Part shown: piece after piece, positions 13,063 to 25,190 of the stretch
How the letters are laid out: the number at the start of each line of letters is the position of its first letter
Position numbering within the stretch: the stretch's first letter is position 1
Assembly (NCBI GenBank): GCA_030159075.1
Contig: BROG01000459.1
Location: 1 to 64,000 of the forward strand
Length of the DNA: 64,000 bases
Direction: 5' to 3'
Source: Atrina japonica
Lineage: Eukaryota > Mollusca > Bivalvia > Pterioida > Pinnidae
Program-made: the position numbers and the translations under genes
The notes under the pieces: generated by a model
What the model saw: the letters and a program-made list of their open reading frames with translations, nothing else
The model's database searches: none
What the model was told of the DNA's origin: nothing

Positions 13063-13440
13063 CGGAAGCCCTGGAGGGACTTTTAAGTTATTAGTTATGG
13101 CTTATAAATTAGTTTTTTACTTATTTGTTATCACTTATTTGTTGTCAAAACGCGGCATTTCACATTACGGTAGCGAAATGGCCGAGGTAATGGATGTAGA
13201 CATAACTATTCAAGCCTCTTATATTTTTCATTTTGGAATCAGTTGAATTCTATAAACCGTTCAGAACATTTAAATAACAAATAAGTAATAACAAATAATT
13301 AATAATAAGTAAGTAATAACAAATAAGTAATAGCAATTAAGTAATAATAAAAATAATAATAACAAATAAGTAATAACAAATAAGTAATAACAAAGAACAA
13401 TTTAGAAATAAGAAATAAGTAATAAGTAATAATAATAATT
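13062..13440. repeat. Foldback unit 2: header plus AAATAAGTAATAAC array
   Basis: A second tandem copy of the same plan. The header is at 13062-13160 and a 'aacaaataagtaataac' array runs over 13270-13440. It matches the inverted unit at 20485-20577 more closely than unit 1 does. Confidence 0.75.
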
Positions 13441-14548
13441 TCATGATGTTATGAAAATATTAATACATGAATTTTCATTACATTAGAAAATCAATATATG
13501 AATAACAATATTCATTAACATGTCAATGTCATTAATGAACTACTGATATTTAAAAGTGAAGTCAATTATTCCATGGTGGGTGCAAAGATTCCTCTTGGAT
13601 CTCTTGTTCTACAAAAGTTTTTGTTGGGTTTCTAAATCCAATCATTATTTTATCTTTCAGAAAGAAGATAAAAGCCAGTGTAATAGAAGTACTGGTGGGA
13701 GAGGCCAAACACAGTGTTTCAAACTCTATCTAGGATGGCAACACTTTTTCCTTGAAAAGTACAGGGTAGTTACTGTAAAAAAGGGAGGAGGTACCTAATA
13801 GAATATAAAGCAGATGAAGTCAAGAAGTGGTGGAAAATCATCAGAAAAGGCACACAGTTCTTTTTTCCCAAATAGAAAAAGGCCTGTTAGGTGACTTAGA
13901 TCATATTTTATCACTGGCCAGTTTTTCTGGCGAGAGTTAGAAACATTCACTGACCTAAGGTAAGGAATGTACCTTACAGATGTATCTAAAATGTCATGGA
14001 TTGTTTTCCTCACAATATCACTTGTTACGAACAAAAAGAAGGGGTGGATCAACAAAGTCACCAAAAAAGTCAGAAGAACGCCTGATTTTATTAAAACAAC
14101 CAAAGGAAGCAAATTCGCTAAACGAGATGAAGGTCACCTAGAAAATATAAAAAGTCCTCTTGTGAACAATGAAGTTCCTCAAATTGTCTTTCAGAAAAAC
14201 AGTATTATCTACATAAACAAATAATGAAAGTTTCCATTTCTACTCTATGAAAAACCTGTTACGGTTTGGCTGCACACCACGAAAACACCCTATGAACATA
14301 TAATTGTTTGGACACGATGGATTTCTTACGACATTTGTTTCAAAGGATGACGAATGTATTTACCACAATTAGATGATGTCATATCATTGCAAGATTAACA
14401 CAACAGTCAGAGGTTCAGATGTAATTATGTATGGCCCAAATGAAATTTATGGTATGAATGAGGGGGACCTAATGTTGGGATTAATGCTGTGGTTCATAAC
14501 CAAAACATTTTATGTGGTTTAAAGATGGAGAACATTGAGAAGGACTAA
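13441..14548 (+). other. Degraded possibly coding DNA upstream of kinase pseudogene
   Basis: Short open stretches are visible, for example 'MWFKDGEH' near 14511 followed by 'GLNVSFIK'. These look like broken exons of an extracellular or Ig-like module, but the similarity is too weak to name. They may be the 5' part of the kinase pseudogene at 15020. Confidence 0.25.
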
Positions 14549-14998
14549 ATGTATCCTTCATCAAATGAAACCCAGGGGATATTCAGCCGTGAATATATTC
14601 TGGTGGACAAATGCATTGTATATGAAGATAAGTGTATTGTAAAAGAATGTTTCTGGAGAAAGATGCAGCTACCCGAAAACCAGTCATTATTTACATCAGA
14701 TCTTGTAGAACAATTGCCATCTCCATCAAAATGTCCAACACAGTTGCCCACTGTGTCGGGACTTTCAACACAATTGTCAGTTCCATCAGAACCTACAACA
14801 CAGTTGTGTATCAGAATCTACAACAGCTTTGACAGGACCACACTGCCAGTTCCATCAGGACCTACAACACACGGACGCCAGCTACTATCAGAACCTACAA
14901 CACAGTTGCCAGCTCTAACAGGCTACAACACAGTTGCCAGCTCTAACAGTACTTCCAAATTGTTTTCCTTATTGTCACAGCATGACAGACGTAAATGA
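14549..14998 (+). pseudogene. Ser/Thr/Pro-rich linker-like open frame with internal repeats
   Basis: An open frame of 149 codons just before the kinase pseudogene. Its second half has imperfect repeats of 'EPTTQLP' or 'GPTTQLP', produced by DNA repeats of 'tcagaacctacaacacagtt' at 14785-14960. It may be the stalk or linker of the same receptor-like kinase gene. It has no stop for 450 bp, but no independent evidence of being expressed. Confidence 0.3.
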
Positions 14999-15019
14999 GA
15001 TGGAGTGTACCTGCTTACC

Positions 15020-15830
15020 CAAAGTTTCGAGTCAGACCTTTCATTCGGCGAAGAAATAGGGAGGGGGGGCATTTGGAGTCATAAGGAAATATATGGCTTG
15101 GAACAGCAGTTTAAAAGAAATCACGGTGAGAGAATGAAACTTTCAAAACATTTAATTAAAACAGGAACTTTGTATTCACAGCAGAGTCCGCCATCCTAAT
15201 TACAGCTCATGGCCTACACGCTAGATAACAATAAGTTGTTCATGATATCAGAACTTAACGATGGGAAATCTCGATGATGTTATTTTCAGTGGAGAGTATG
15301 TTAATGAACAAAAAGTGTATTTTTCAAGAAATATTATCGCTATAGCTTATTTACACAACAATCCCCAGCAATTATCACAGGGACATTAAGCCGAAAATAT
15401 ATTGGTTTCATCATGATTTAAGAAGATTCGCCTGTGTGACTTGGGGATAAGCAAGTTGAAGCCTGAAACCATGACGACCACATTAGATGGCACATCCTTT
15501 CAACCTGGAACACCATATCAGGCCCCGGAAGTGTTATTGGGTAGAAAAAAAAGCATTGCTTCTGATGTTTGAGCCATGTACCATTACAATTGTTTGTTGA
15601 GGAACCAACTGGAGTATTCCCGAAGATATGACCCCGTTATGATGTGAGCTGTATGAGAGAAGGAAAACACCCAGATGCATTTTGTCTCTACAAAAGTTCT
15701 TGCCGATACCAACATTATTGCATGATGTTTTGTCTGAGCTTTGAAATAAACAAAAGAGCCCCAATGCTGTAGAAATGCTTTAACGCGTTCTACACATGTG
15801 CTCGAATATGGCAACCAACGTGGATAAAGA
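15020..15830 (+). pseudogene. Protein kinase pseudogene
   Basis: Protein kinase motifs occur in the right order but in shifting frames. They are a glycine-rich loop 'FGEEIGRGGIW' (from about 15044), a hinge 'MISELNDG' (about 15246), 'DDVIFSGEYVNEQKVYFSR' (about 15270-15330), 'YLHNN' (about 15347), the catalytic loop 'HRDIKP' (15376-15393), 'LCDLGISKLKP' (about 15432), with DLG in place of DFG, and 'GTPYQAPEVLLG' (about 15505-15541). C-lobe fragments run to about 15830 ('SDV' near 15556, 'INKRAPM' near 15750). Several one-base indels and stops break the frame, including one directly after HRDIKP, so it cannot make a kinase. It lies inside the putative composite transposon. The subfamily is not identified. 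Confidence 0.8.
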
Positions 15831-16785
15831 ATATTTAAAAATGTTTAGTTTTTTAATTAGAAAAAAAATTTATGTACAATTGTGATGAGAAATTCGTTAA
15901 TCCTTAATTCGTGTTTAACTCTAAACAAATTTACGAGATTTGTTTTAAGTTTTCACGTTAGAGAGGAATTTACATTAATGAGTTGTTTAACACATCGGTG
16001 TTCTTGTTTTCTGTTTTCTTGTTGTCATGAAATTATTCAAGGATTCACAACAATTTTGGCTCTTAATTAGTCACATGGCATATATGTTTTTTCTTGTCTT
16101 GTAGATAACATTGATGAATATTTTTGGCTTTTATTTTTTGTGAGAAAATTCTCTTTAAAGTCTCAAAAGTATTAATGTAATGTGTATTTAATCCAATAAC
16201 TTATCTAAAACGTTTAAAATTTTAGACGAAATTTTGTTTAGATATAAGACACCAAAAGCGTTTAGGCAAATATTTCAACTATTTTGGTGTTTAAAGTATA
16301 CTTTACTCATCCAATTTTGTATTTAAAAAAGTTTGAATTCTAAAACATGTTTACATTTCTTGAATATTAAAAAATCTTCGTTTCTAAACGTGTTTAGAAA
16401 TGTGATTGTTAATGTAAATTTCTAATCGTGTTTAAATCTGGATTTAACAGTTGTTTTATTTCTGACTCTGTTTTTTGTCCTAAATGTACATGACTTGCAC
16501 TAAGGTGTTTAAATACATCAGTGTTTCTTGTTTTCTCGTATAGAAAGTGAATATTCAAAATCTGGAAATTCAATGTTAACATTCTGACTGCTCCTAGTCA
16601 TATTGATCTTATAAATAAACATTAACAAAGGTACATTCTACTCAATTTCTATATTTTGTTTACCGATACCATGACCTCAAAATACATCCGTCGTGACATC
16701 GTCATTTATTTACTATACAAAACTGTATAATGCACAAATATGAAGCTTTTTAAAAGCCTTTATGTGGTGCTGTTTTAGTTTTACT
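15831..16785. other. AT-rich non-coding DNA
   Basis: About 950 bp, very AT-rich, with loosely recurring 'gtgtttaaat/gtttagaaat' words. No gene or clean repeat unit could be defined. Confidence 0.5.
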
Positions 16786-17540
16786 CACTGTTTTCTGATA
16801 TCAAAAAATTCATTTTTATATCAAAAAGAATTTCTGATATAGAAAATATTTTTATCTCAAAAATTCATTGTTTGATAAGAAGCAAAAATTGAATTTCTGA
16901 TAAAAAAAAATCGAATTTTCTGATATAAAAATATCAAAACGAATTATTAATATCAGAAATTTAATTTATTTTATAGAAAATTATCTTCTGATATCAAAAT
17001 ATTAACTTATTTGATATCACTTCGAATGTTTGATACAAAAAATTAATTTCTGTTGGTAATTATTTTTAAATTTTCGATACATAAATTCGATATTGACATC
17101 ACAAATTCGATTATTTATATCACATATTTTCTCTTATTTATTATATACACATAAAATTAATATGATAATGTACCCCCGGTCATGACAGGGATAATTTATT
17201 TAGGTTATATGGAGTGTTTCCTGATAATAAAAAAAAAATCGCATTTTCAGATATCACAAATTCGTAATTTGTGTGTATGTAATTCGATTTTTGATATCAA
17301 GTAATACTACATATTTTTTTTATTTTCTGAATAAAGAAATCGAATTTCTGATCAAAAATTCATTTTTATATTAAAAAATACGAATTTTAATATAAAAAAT
17401 TCATTATTTGATATAAAAAAATCGAACATATAAGCAAATCACATATTTTATGTTTATTAAAAATTGAATTTCTGAAAAAATCGATTATTTTATATCAAAA
17501 TAATTTGTGATATCAGAAAATAGTGAATAAATAATATAAA
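16786..17540. repeat. Degenerate AT-rich satellite built on GATATC / TTTCTGATA
   Basis: About 750 bp of imperfect repeats with words such as 'tttctgatatcaaaaaattc' and 'gaatttctgatata', spaced roughly 20-35 bp. Many are palindromic around GATATC. The unit length is not constant. Confidence 0.75.
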
Positions 17541-18077
17541 CGCATTCATAGAGATATCAGTTGCAGAAGTACGGTAACATGTAATGCTCAATGTGTGGCT
17601 GAATTATGAGTTCTCGTATGTTCGCTAGTGGTACAGCGATTTTAGAGATGAAATCCTTAATAGCTTACATAGATGCATTTATATTCGATAATCGGACTGG
17701 TTGGTCTATTGAAAATGCGAAGGGGCGTCTTGAGGGCTGCCTGCATGGGTTTAAAGTATTTAGTAAATACAGAACTACTATGAAATCTTTCTCTCCATTG
17801 CGATATTTTGATAGTTGCACTTTCACTCATGTGTCCTGTATTTTCGTTAGTCGGAGTAATATCCAATATCAGCAGATATCGATAATTGTCATATTTTGGG
17901 TGAGAAAACAACGTCGTTTCTCACACAAAACATCTGGCGTCACAATGGATACTTTTTTCTCAATTTACACAAAAACAAATGACACCACAATCGATACCTT
18001 CTGTGAGGGGAAATAACTCTTGTTAGGGGAAAATCGAATAACTAGGCCCTACCTCACAAAAAAAAAAACAAAAAAAA

Positions 18078-18113
<36 letters not shown>

Positions 18114-19409
18114 ATGAGTATTTCGAAAAATCAAAGCATCATGTTTGTCATAAGATCGTTGAAAGTTTCCATGTTGACAGTTCAAGAAGTGCTACAGACA
18201 AGATGATTTAGTGTATACTAGTTTACGATATTAATTCCTGACTGAATGTACAGCAGCTGTACCTGCCCATATGTGTTGTATGTATAGTACCTGTTGCGAT
18301 TAACATACAATTAATTATTGTTGTCAACATGATAAGAGGTTACCTGACCATAGCGCAGAGATTACTAAATGATGACCTCATCAAAATGGTTGTTTTATTA
18401 CATGTATACCGAAATGACACAAAGTCATTCTTATAAATTAGTTGACAACATTTAATCAGTTGTTATGAACATAATTGAAAAGGCGTTATGAAGGGTGGGA
18501 TATAACTTTAAAAGGTACTGCAGGTTTAAAACGATGTCCACAATAGGTTACACTACAATGGGAACCCAAATCTAAATCTTTTTATTGACGAACTACTGTT
18601 GAGTCTATATCGGTTTTTGCGTTAGGCAGGAAAAGTACATGTATTATAAACGCACAAGCCTATCGTGGGTTACTTCAATTTTCCAATACCCGTCGTAGCT
18701 TAAAGGTTAATTGCTTTAACAACAGAAAGATTGTGACGTTATCTTAATAAGTATTTTGTGTATAGCTGTCACAGAACATCGTTCTTATTTTCATATTAGT
18801 AAGAAAAAATAAAACTATGTTTCTAATTGAAATAAAAGATAATCCATATATTCCCTGTTCGACTTAGACGATAAATATTTAGGCCTCGGATGTGATATTC
18901 CATGTCCTATACATTATTCCAGAGTTTTAACTGCCCAATACAGACATTCAAAATCACCTATATCTCTACCAGAAGCACGGTGACAACACGATGATTTTTA
19001 TTGGAAATTAAGCACTATTGATTAAGAGATATATATACAGTTTAAAACAAAGAGTATTAATTGTAATTAATTATCTTTGATACCATTTTGGATAAATTTT
19101 ACTCTATAACAAATTCAAATGTCAACAGAATTTGTTTGCCAAATCATCCTTCCATTAGGAATACGGGTAGGACATGGCTATAAAAACATCAAATGCATTA
19201 TAAAATTGCCTTCCAACAGTCAGTCATCTCAATGTACTATGAAGTATTCTTCCAAACAATGTAAAGCTCAATAAATAGTCGTAAGGCTTCGTGTGGGAAT
19301 AGGGAATAATTAGGCAACAATGTTAACAAGTTGTTTAAATTCCTCACTGCATGTTTTATTCTTTTCGCCGTATGTTCGATGCAAAGCCCAAATCTTCAGT
19401 ATCAACATC
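17541..19409. other. No recognised gene; poly(A) tract
   Basis: A 136-codon open frame at 17606-18016 has no recognisable motif and no support. An A-rich tract of about 55 bp lies at 18057-18112. The remainder is AT-rich non-coding sequence inside the putative composite element. Confidence 0.5.
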
Positions 19410-20450
19410 TGTTTAAAATTGTGTCCATCGGTCTATTAGTTAAATACATTACATCTGGCTTTCCAGACGGCAGTTCAGCATATCTTTTTTCTGTTGACGG
19501 ATATATGCGAATTCCAGTGTTTTGCAATTCTATCCAAATCCGTTTGCAAAGCCTCCATAAAACAAAAGTAAAACACTCTTTTACAAACTGGGTGATCGAT
19601 ATCAAATAATCCGCTATCCCTGATATCTTTAAAAAGGTTTATCCACCAATGCGACCCAGTTTCGAAGTGCCCCCCAAAATGCCTCTATGGTTGGATGTAC
19701 TCTTTCCCATAAAACTGTTTTGTGCCGGCCATAGAGTAATTGAGTTGCATCTAAAAAATGGCTGCAAAAAAAACTAGATTTTGTTTTCCGTTCCAACGTC
19801 TGCTCTTAAGATTCTCGGAGCACATCGTACAGCCATAAGCAGTCCAGATAGTATTTTGCAACGACAGATGGGTTGTTATTAGTGGACGCAATGTCAAGCC
19901 ACAGTTTTTAAGACTAATCCATCAATGCAACCGTGGTACAGAACCCGAATGGCTTCAGTTTGTCGTACGTCTATGTGCCATACATAATGGTCTTTAAGCC
20001 GATAGACTCTTCGTTGTAACCTGTGTGCTTTTGTTCTTCCGTTGCATATGGAAATGTTTCTTTCATTATTTTCATTACGTCATTTCTTTTTACTGCTGGC
20101 CATGGTCTCGCACAAGTCTTTTCCACATTGTCCTATAACCTACACGTCACTAAATTACATTCTTGCTTAATTATGTTGACTACTTCTTGTCTAGGCGAGT
20201 AATGTTGAGGACGTCTTCGAAGTTGTAGACGCTTTAAGATTACTGTTTCAATTGCCGAACGCAGATTTTAATGTTATGTCTACAGAACAAAAACATTACT
20301 TTTCAAAATGTTGAGTCCTTTCCGTGAAATAGTCTTTTATCAAATATCTCTGAGAGTATTTCCAATACTGAATACTGGACGGAACAACACTCTGTACGGC
20401 CGTTAAGTTACAGAAACACAATATTAAAAACATGCATGTGATTCTTTGTA
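19410..20450 (-). pseudogene. DDE integrase-like transposase pseudogene (YDKLKPFGF type)
   Basis: The minus strand carries a broken protein of the metazoan 'integrase core domain' transposase type. Motifs in order are 'GYRTMWKRLVRDHG' (about 20150-20105), 'VWHID' followed, one frame over, by 'YDKLKPFGF' (about 19980-19945), 'ASTNNNPSVVAKYYLDCLWL' (about 19895-19835), 'LRADVGTEN' (about 19810-19785), 'LYGRHKTV' (about 19725) and 'HPTIEAFWGALRNW' (about 19700-19655). The Asp of HID, the Asp of RADVGTEN and the Glu of TIEAFW would be the DDE triad. Several frameshifts and stops make it inactive. The open frame at 19402-19605 is part of its C-terminal region ('VKECFTFVLW'). Confidence 0.75.
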
Positions 20451-20484
20451 GTACATCCATCCTCTTGCCTTTGATTATTCACAA

Positions 20485-20577
20485 TGGCCGAACAACAAAT
20501 AAGTGATAACAAGTAAATACTAATTTATAAATCATAACTAATAACTAAAAAGTCCCTCCAGGGCTTCCGTAAATAAC
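20485..20577 (-). repeat. Inverted copy of foldback header (right end of composite element)
   Basis: The reverse complement reads 'tacggaagccctggaggga' and continues through 'ttacttgttatcacttattt'. It matches 13062-13150 over about 85 bp with few mismatches. Confidence 0.85.
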
Positions 20578-21640
20578 AATTTAGAAAATATTGGGGTTAT
20601 CTTCCCCTGGGGCCAAATCTAAATAATTTTAACAAGTGTTTTATTTTTAAGCTCTGTTTTGACAGTGTAGAGGTACCGATTTACACTAATAAGTGGGGGC
20701 ATCAAAACGTTTATATGGAATATTGGTCTGGAGACAACTTTATATGGCAAGTTTGTCCTCCTTTGTTCTGGATCTTTTAAATAAACAATAATGATACTTC
20801 TACACATTTCCATTCTTTTGTGTATTATTTTCTGACACCATGACCCCAAAATACACCACTCTGATGTCTATATTCAGAGCACTAAACATTCTAGAAGTGG
20901 GCTCATAATGGTTGAGTCGGCGTCTGTGATGCTGACGACAACTTTGTGTTTGACCTTTGTCGTCAGATATTCTTTTATACCTACGGATACACAATAAATC
21001 AACTAGGACTGTATTTTAATTTGTCTTTAATCAGATAATTCACTTGTACTCCTGCTGTGGACCATTTTGTCCCATGTTGGGTGCCCATTTTACGTTGATT
21101 GTACCAAACGACCCACCTGTCAACCAGGACTTATATTGTGTCTATATCATAATTGGCTATTATTATCATTGTTATATAAAGTTCTGATTGTACATTTTAC
21201 CCAGTGAAAAATGACTTCAAACCTTCAGGTGGCCATTAATTACTTTGTGGTCAATATGATGAAATGAGAACCTGGGACCTGGTTAATCGATGTGTCAGAT
21301 CACAGAGATTACTAGGTCGAGGAGACTGAGACTGAGGCCTAAAAAGGGGCCTAAAAGGACCAAAACTTGGTACATCTTTAAAAAACTTCTCATGAACAAA
21401 TGACCAGATAAGTTTCAACTTTTGTATGCATGATTGTTAAGTCAATATCTACAAAGTTTGCGAACGAAAATTATTTATATTTGTATTACAAATTGTTTAA
21501 TAACTCAAAACTGATCGACTTTTTGTATACAAAGATATACGAGAAAGTTGTTAGGAATTATCTGAGGATCATTTTGACAAAATTTCAAGGTCATATGGTC
21601 AAAGGTCACATTCACCTAAGTGAATGGAAAATATATGGGT
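20578..21640. other. No recognised gene or repeat
   Basis: About 1 kb of unique-looking AT-rich sequence. No open frame has recognisable features. Confidence 0.5.
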
Positions 21641-22080
21641 TTTTGTGTAAAATTTTCAACATTTTTGACTACTTCTCCAAAACTTATCTAGAAAAGTGTA
21701 ATAGATAGAGAGAAAGTGAAAGAAGCAAAAATATTCAACACGCAAAGATCTACAAAAAAGTCAATTAGGCAGAAAATGTCGTTTCGACTCTTATGGGTGT
21801 TATTTCCCCTTTAAGTGGATTTTTTTATGTTTTTGACAGTTTTGTCCTATTATCTTTAATAAGTGAAATAAACAAAAATGTTCTGCATGCAAAGATCTAC
21901 AAAAAGTCATTAGAACCGAAATCGTCAGATTGTCCCTGATGGGAGTTATTTCCCTTTGTAAGTGGATTTTTCATGTTTTGGGATGTTTTTTTAACATTAT
22001 CTTGAAAAGTATAATAGTTAAAGGGAAGGTGAAAGAAGCAAAAATGTTCGACACGCAAGGATAAACAAAAACGTCAATAG
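21641..22080. repeat. Tandem repeat, about 160-bp unit, about 2.5 copies
   Basis: Each unit has 'gtgaaagaagcaaaaatgtt', then 'cacgcaaagatctacaaaaa', then 'gggtgttatttcccctttaa' and 'gtggatttttcatg'. Copies begin near 21712, 21870 and 22029. Confidence 0.7.
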
Positions 22081-22140
22081 TGTCTTCTTATTTTCACTTA
22101 GATCTACTTCGATTTACATTTCGTTGGTTGTATGAATTTA

Positions 22141-22173
22141 CTTTATATATATATATATATTATATATATATTT

Positions 22174-22225
<52 letters not shown>
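22141..22225. repeat. (TA)n followed by (GT)n microsatellite
   Basis: About 30 bp of TA and then about 48 bp of GT dinucleotides. Confidence 0.95.
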
Positions 22226-22227
<2 letters not shown>

Positions 22228-23640
22228 GGTGATAAATAGAAGTACAATGACGATTATAATACATTGTTTATGTATTGCAAATCGAACATTAGCAAATCGG
22301 AGATATGTTTACATTCTCAAATTAATGTATCTATGAATTAAATCGACAAAGATTTGAGTGTAGATAATGAATTTAAATACCAGATTTCGCTATTTCATTT
22401 ATTTCATTTTTAACCAAAATTAAAGTTGATCTGTCACTTTTCAGCTTTTATGAATTAAAATATTTCTAGTAACAGAACTGGAAACGGATAGATAGCTAAA
22501 CCTGCGATAAGTAGAAAAAGCGTGCTTTCATTTTGGGGGAAATTCTACACTGGGGCAACTTTTCATAGGGGAAAACTGTCCCCGATTTATTCTTCCTAGG
22601 GGGAAATTCTATGCTGGGCCTATTTTCCCGAGTGGAAAAATGGACCCGGGCCCGTTCTTCCTGGTGGAAAGTCTTTGCTACAACACCGGGACTTTCCGCT
22701 CTAATTCTAGACCACCACAGGTATTTGTTAGACCACTAAGAATTGTTGTAAGTGTAGCAGGTATAAGAATGAAATTAGATATCAAGATCTCGTCTTTGCG
22801 CCCCGAAATAACGAAAAGTCGAAATGGCACAAACCAGTAAACATAATTGTGCTTTAAGGCTTGGAACTAAAACTTTTAGACACAACAGGTTACCAGATTC
22901 TTAGCGGTAGTGAAGTCAAGTCAAATAAAAGAACTTTGTGCTTGATATATAGGGTTGTTCTATCGATTGGGGTAATTGAGAGAAAGATTGAGATCATAAT
23001 TTGATGTATTTCATTTCATCATATATCATATTTCACTTTCTGTATAAAGAAAATTTTAAATGTAAACCGTATCCATTATGATCCATAAAATCGATAATTT
23101 TCTTGGTATAAATCTTAAGAGTTCGCAGAAATACAAATGTGAAGTTAAATTCCTTATACCTTATGTATAAAACGCAGTCATGTAATCCCTTTCAATGCTT
23201 TTATCATTTTATTCTGGTCAATTGAATATCAATCATTGAGTCAAATCTAAAGGGATAATAATTGGCAACCGTCCAATGTATTTGCGTTTTATTTTATGTG
23301 TTATAAAGATAAAATAGAGAGCTTTAAAATCCCTATTAGTTATATCATATTACGTTGATCATTATATAGCACGGTGCATTGTGTACCGTCATTTAAAGTA
23401 AAAACATATTATTTATGCTATTAACTGTGGTTCCGCGAAGAGTTCTATCACATATTGTATATCCCGAGTACCAAGTAATGGATGGATATCGGGACATAGA
23501 TTGTCAAGCGAACGTCCGTTGACAAGGAAGTCTAAACACAAGCTTTCACAGATGGAAATGGATGTAGAAAGATGTAAGTAATGTAGATTAAGGGTATACG
23601 TTATTCACAGATATTTATGTTATGTTCATGCAAATAGTTG
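22226..23640. other. No gene seen; degenerate G-rich repeat at 22535-22690
   Basis: Within the stretch, 22535-22690 has two to three imperfect copies of 'ggggaaattctacgctgggc'-like sequence. The rest shows nothing recognisable. Confidence 0.5.
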
Positions 23641-23641
23641 A

Positions 23642-24160
23642 CACAAATGTATGGTATCTGGGCGTCACAAAGAGTGGGTGCAAATGTATGGTCTCTGGCC
23701 GTCACAAATAGTAGGTACAAATGTATGGTGTCTGGCCTTCACAAATGTGGGCACAAATGTATGTTGTCTGGCTGTCTCAAATAATGGGGGAAAATGTATG
23801 ATCTCTGGCCGTCACAAATAGTATTTGCAAATGTATGGTATCTAGCCGTCACAAATAGTGGGGACAAATGTATGATCTCTGGCCGTGACAAATAGTGGGC
23901 AAAAATGTATGGTGTCTGGCCTTCACAAATGCTGGGCAAAAATGTATGGTATCTGGCCGTCACAAACAGTGGACACAAATGTATGGTGTCTGGCTGTCAG
24001 AAATGGTGGGTGCAAATGTATAGTCTGACAACTGTCTGGCTGTTACAAATAGTGGGCACAGATGTATGGTGTCTGGCCGTCACAAATAGTGGGCACAAAT
24101 ATATGGTGTCTAGCCGTCACAAATAGTGGGCACAGATGTATGGTGTCTGGCCGTCACAAA
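23642..24160. repeat. Minisatellite, about 37-bp unit, about 13-14 copies
   Basis: The unit is 'cacaaatgtatggtgtctgg' followed by 'ccgtcacaaatagtggg'. A partly deleted copy lies near 24020. Open frames on both strands through it are repeat artefacts. Confidence 0.92.
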
Positions 24161-25190
24161 ATTTTATTTCATTCTAATGAGATAAAACTTCTCAGTATAA
24201 TTATGATTCTTAGTTTTGGCAAAGACAAACTGATACTGGATCTGATATGGATGGGTTGGGGGCACCTTTCCTTATCTTTTAAGTATTTATTGGTAAGGCC
24301 AAAGTAACGTTTTTTACTGTTTTGCGTCAGCTTGTTGGTAGGATTGAAAGCAAATAAACGTTTTTTTCATAATTTTTATCAACAAAAGTTGTATTTCAGA
24401 CATAACCAAGTAAAGTGGAATTTCGCGTCTGTAAAACGCTTTAATCTAAGGCCATTATTAATAAAACCTCTGTAACATGATATAAAGAAAATTTTAGGTT
24501 CTTATACAGATTAAATGTTTCATTTGCTAAGTGAAATCCAATTCATATGCACCTTAAAATGTCTCATTTTATCTGTATGGATTTTGGTTAAGTTTCTTGT
24601 TTGTTTTTTTCATTGATCGCTATTAGATTTTCTGATTTTCAACTGACGCAAAACATTACTATGACTTAAGTAGTTAACTAATTATATAAACATGTTTAGT
24701 GACAATATATCTATTTAATAGTTTATCGATGTAAATACAGAGAGAAGATAACTCCAAAATATCACTAAATCTCTCTTCTCTACGTATAAGTATTTGTAGT
24801 TTTTATGTTAAACTGTAATGTTCAGACAATATTATCAAAGATGTCAGTTCGTTAAACTGATGTCAATGAATTTTATCATCATCATCATCATCATCATCAT
24901 CTAACAGCATATTTTGTGATCGCTCAAACCCATACATTCATGACATAAACAACATGTATTAGACTGAGGACAATGCCTTGTATTTCATACTGCTATACAA
25001 AAGACAAACATCCTGTACATATTTTCATATTAGTAAATTTTACTATTTGAAAATACTGTCGTATGTTCATATTCGTTGTTTCCCATCAAATATAATTGTT
25101 CATTTTGCGTTTTGATACTCTCGCGTGTATTGACCTGGAAATCAAGTGCATTGTCATTGTCACGTGTTTGTATATCTTCCAATTAAATAT
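24161..25190. other. No gene; (ATC)n microsatellite at 24877-24902
   Basis: AT-rich sequence. The only clear feature is the short (ATC)8-9 run. Confidence 0.6.

Larger units (their letters stand above)
12650..20577. mobile_element. Putative composite DNA transposon with inverted ends
   Basis: The left side has two copies, near 12653 and 13062, of a header reading 'tacggaagccctggaggga' and continuing for about 80 bp to 'cttatttgttatcacttatt'. The right side (20485-20577) carries the same sequence inverted. Inside the right end, a broken DDE integrase-like transposase reads inward on the minus strand (19410-20450). The left half contains a kinase pseudogene. The simplest reading is an inactive element of 7.5-7.9 kb that acquired a host kinase segment. 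A chance arrangement of separate repeats that share this header is the main alternative. Confidence 0.5.

Noticed and set aside
17606..18016. 136-codon plus-strand ORF
   Set aside because: No domain, signal or repeat pattern. It lies in decayed mobile DNA and is probably a chance open frame.
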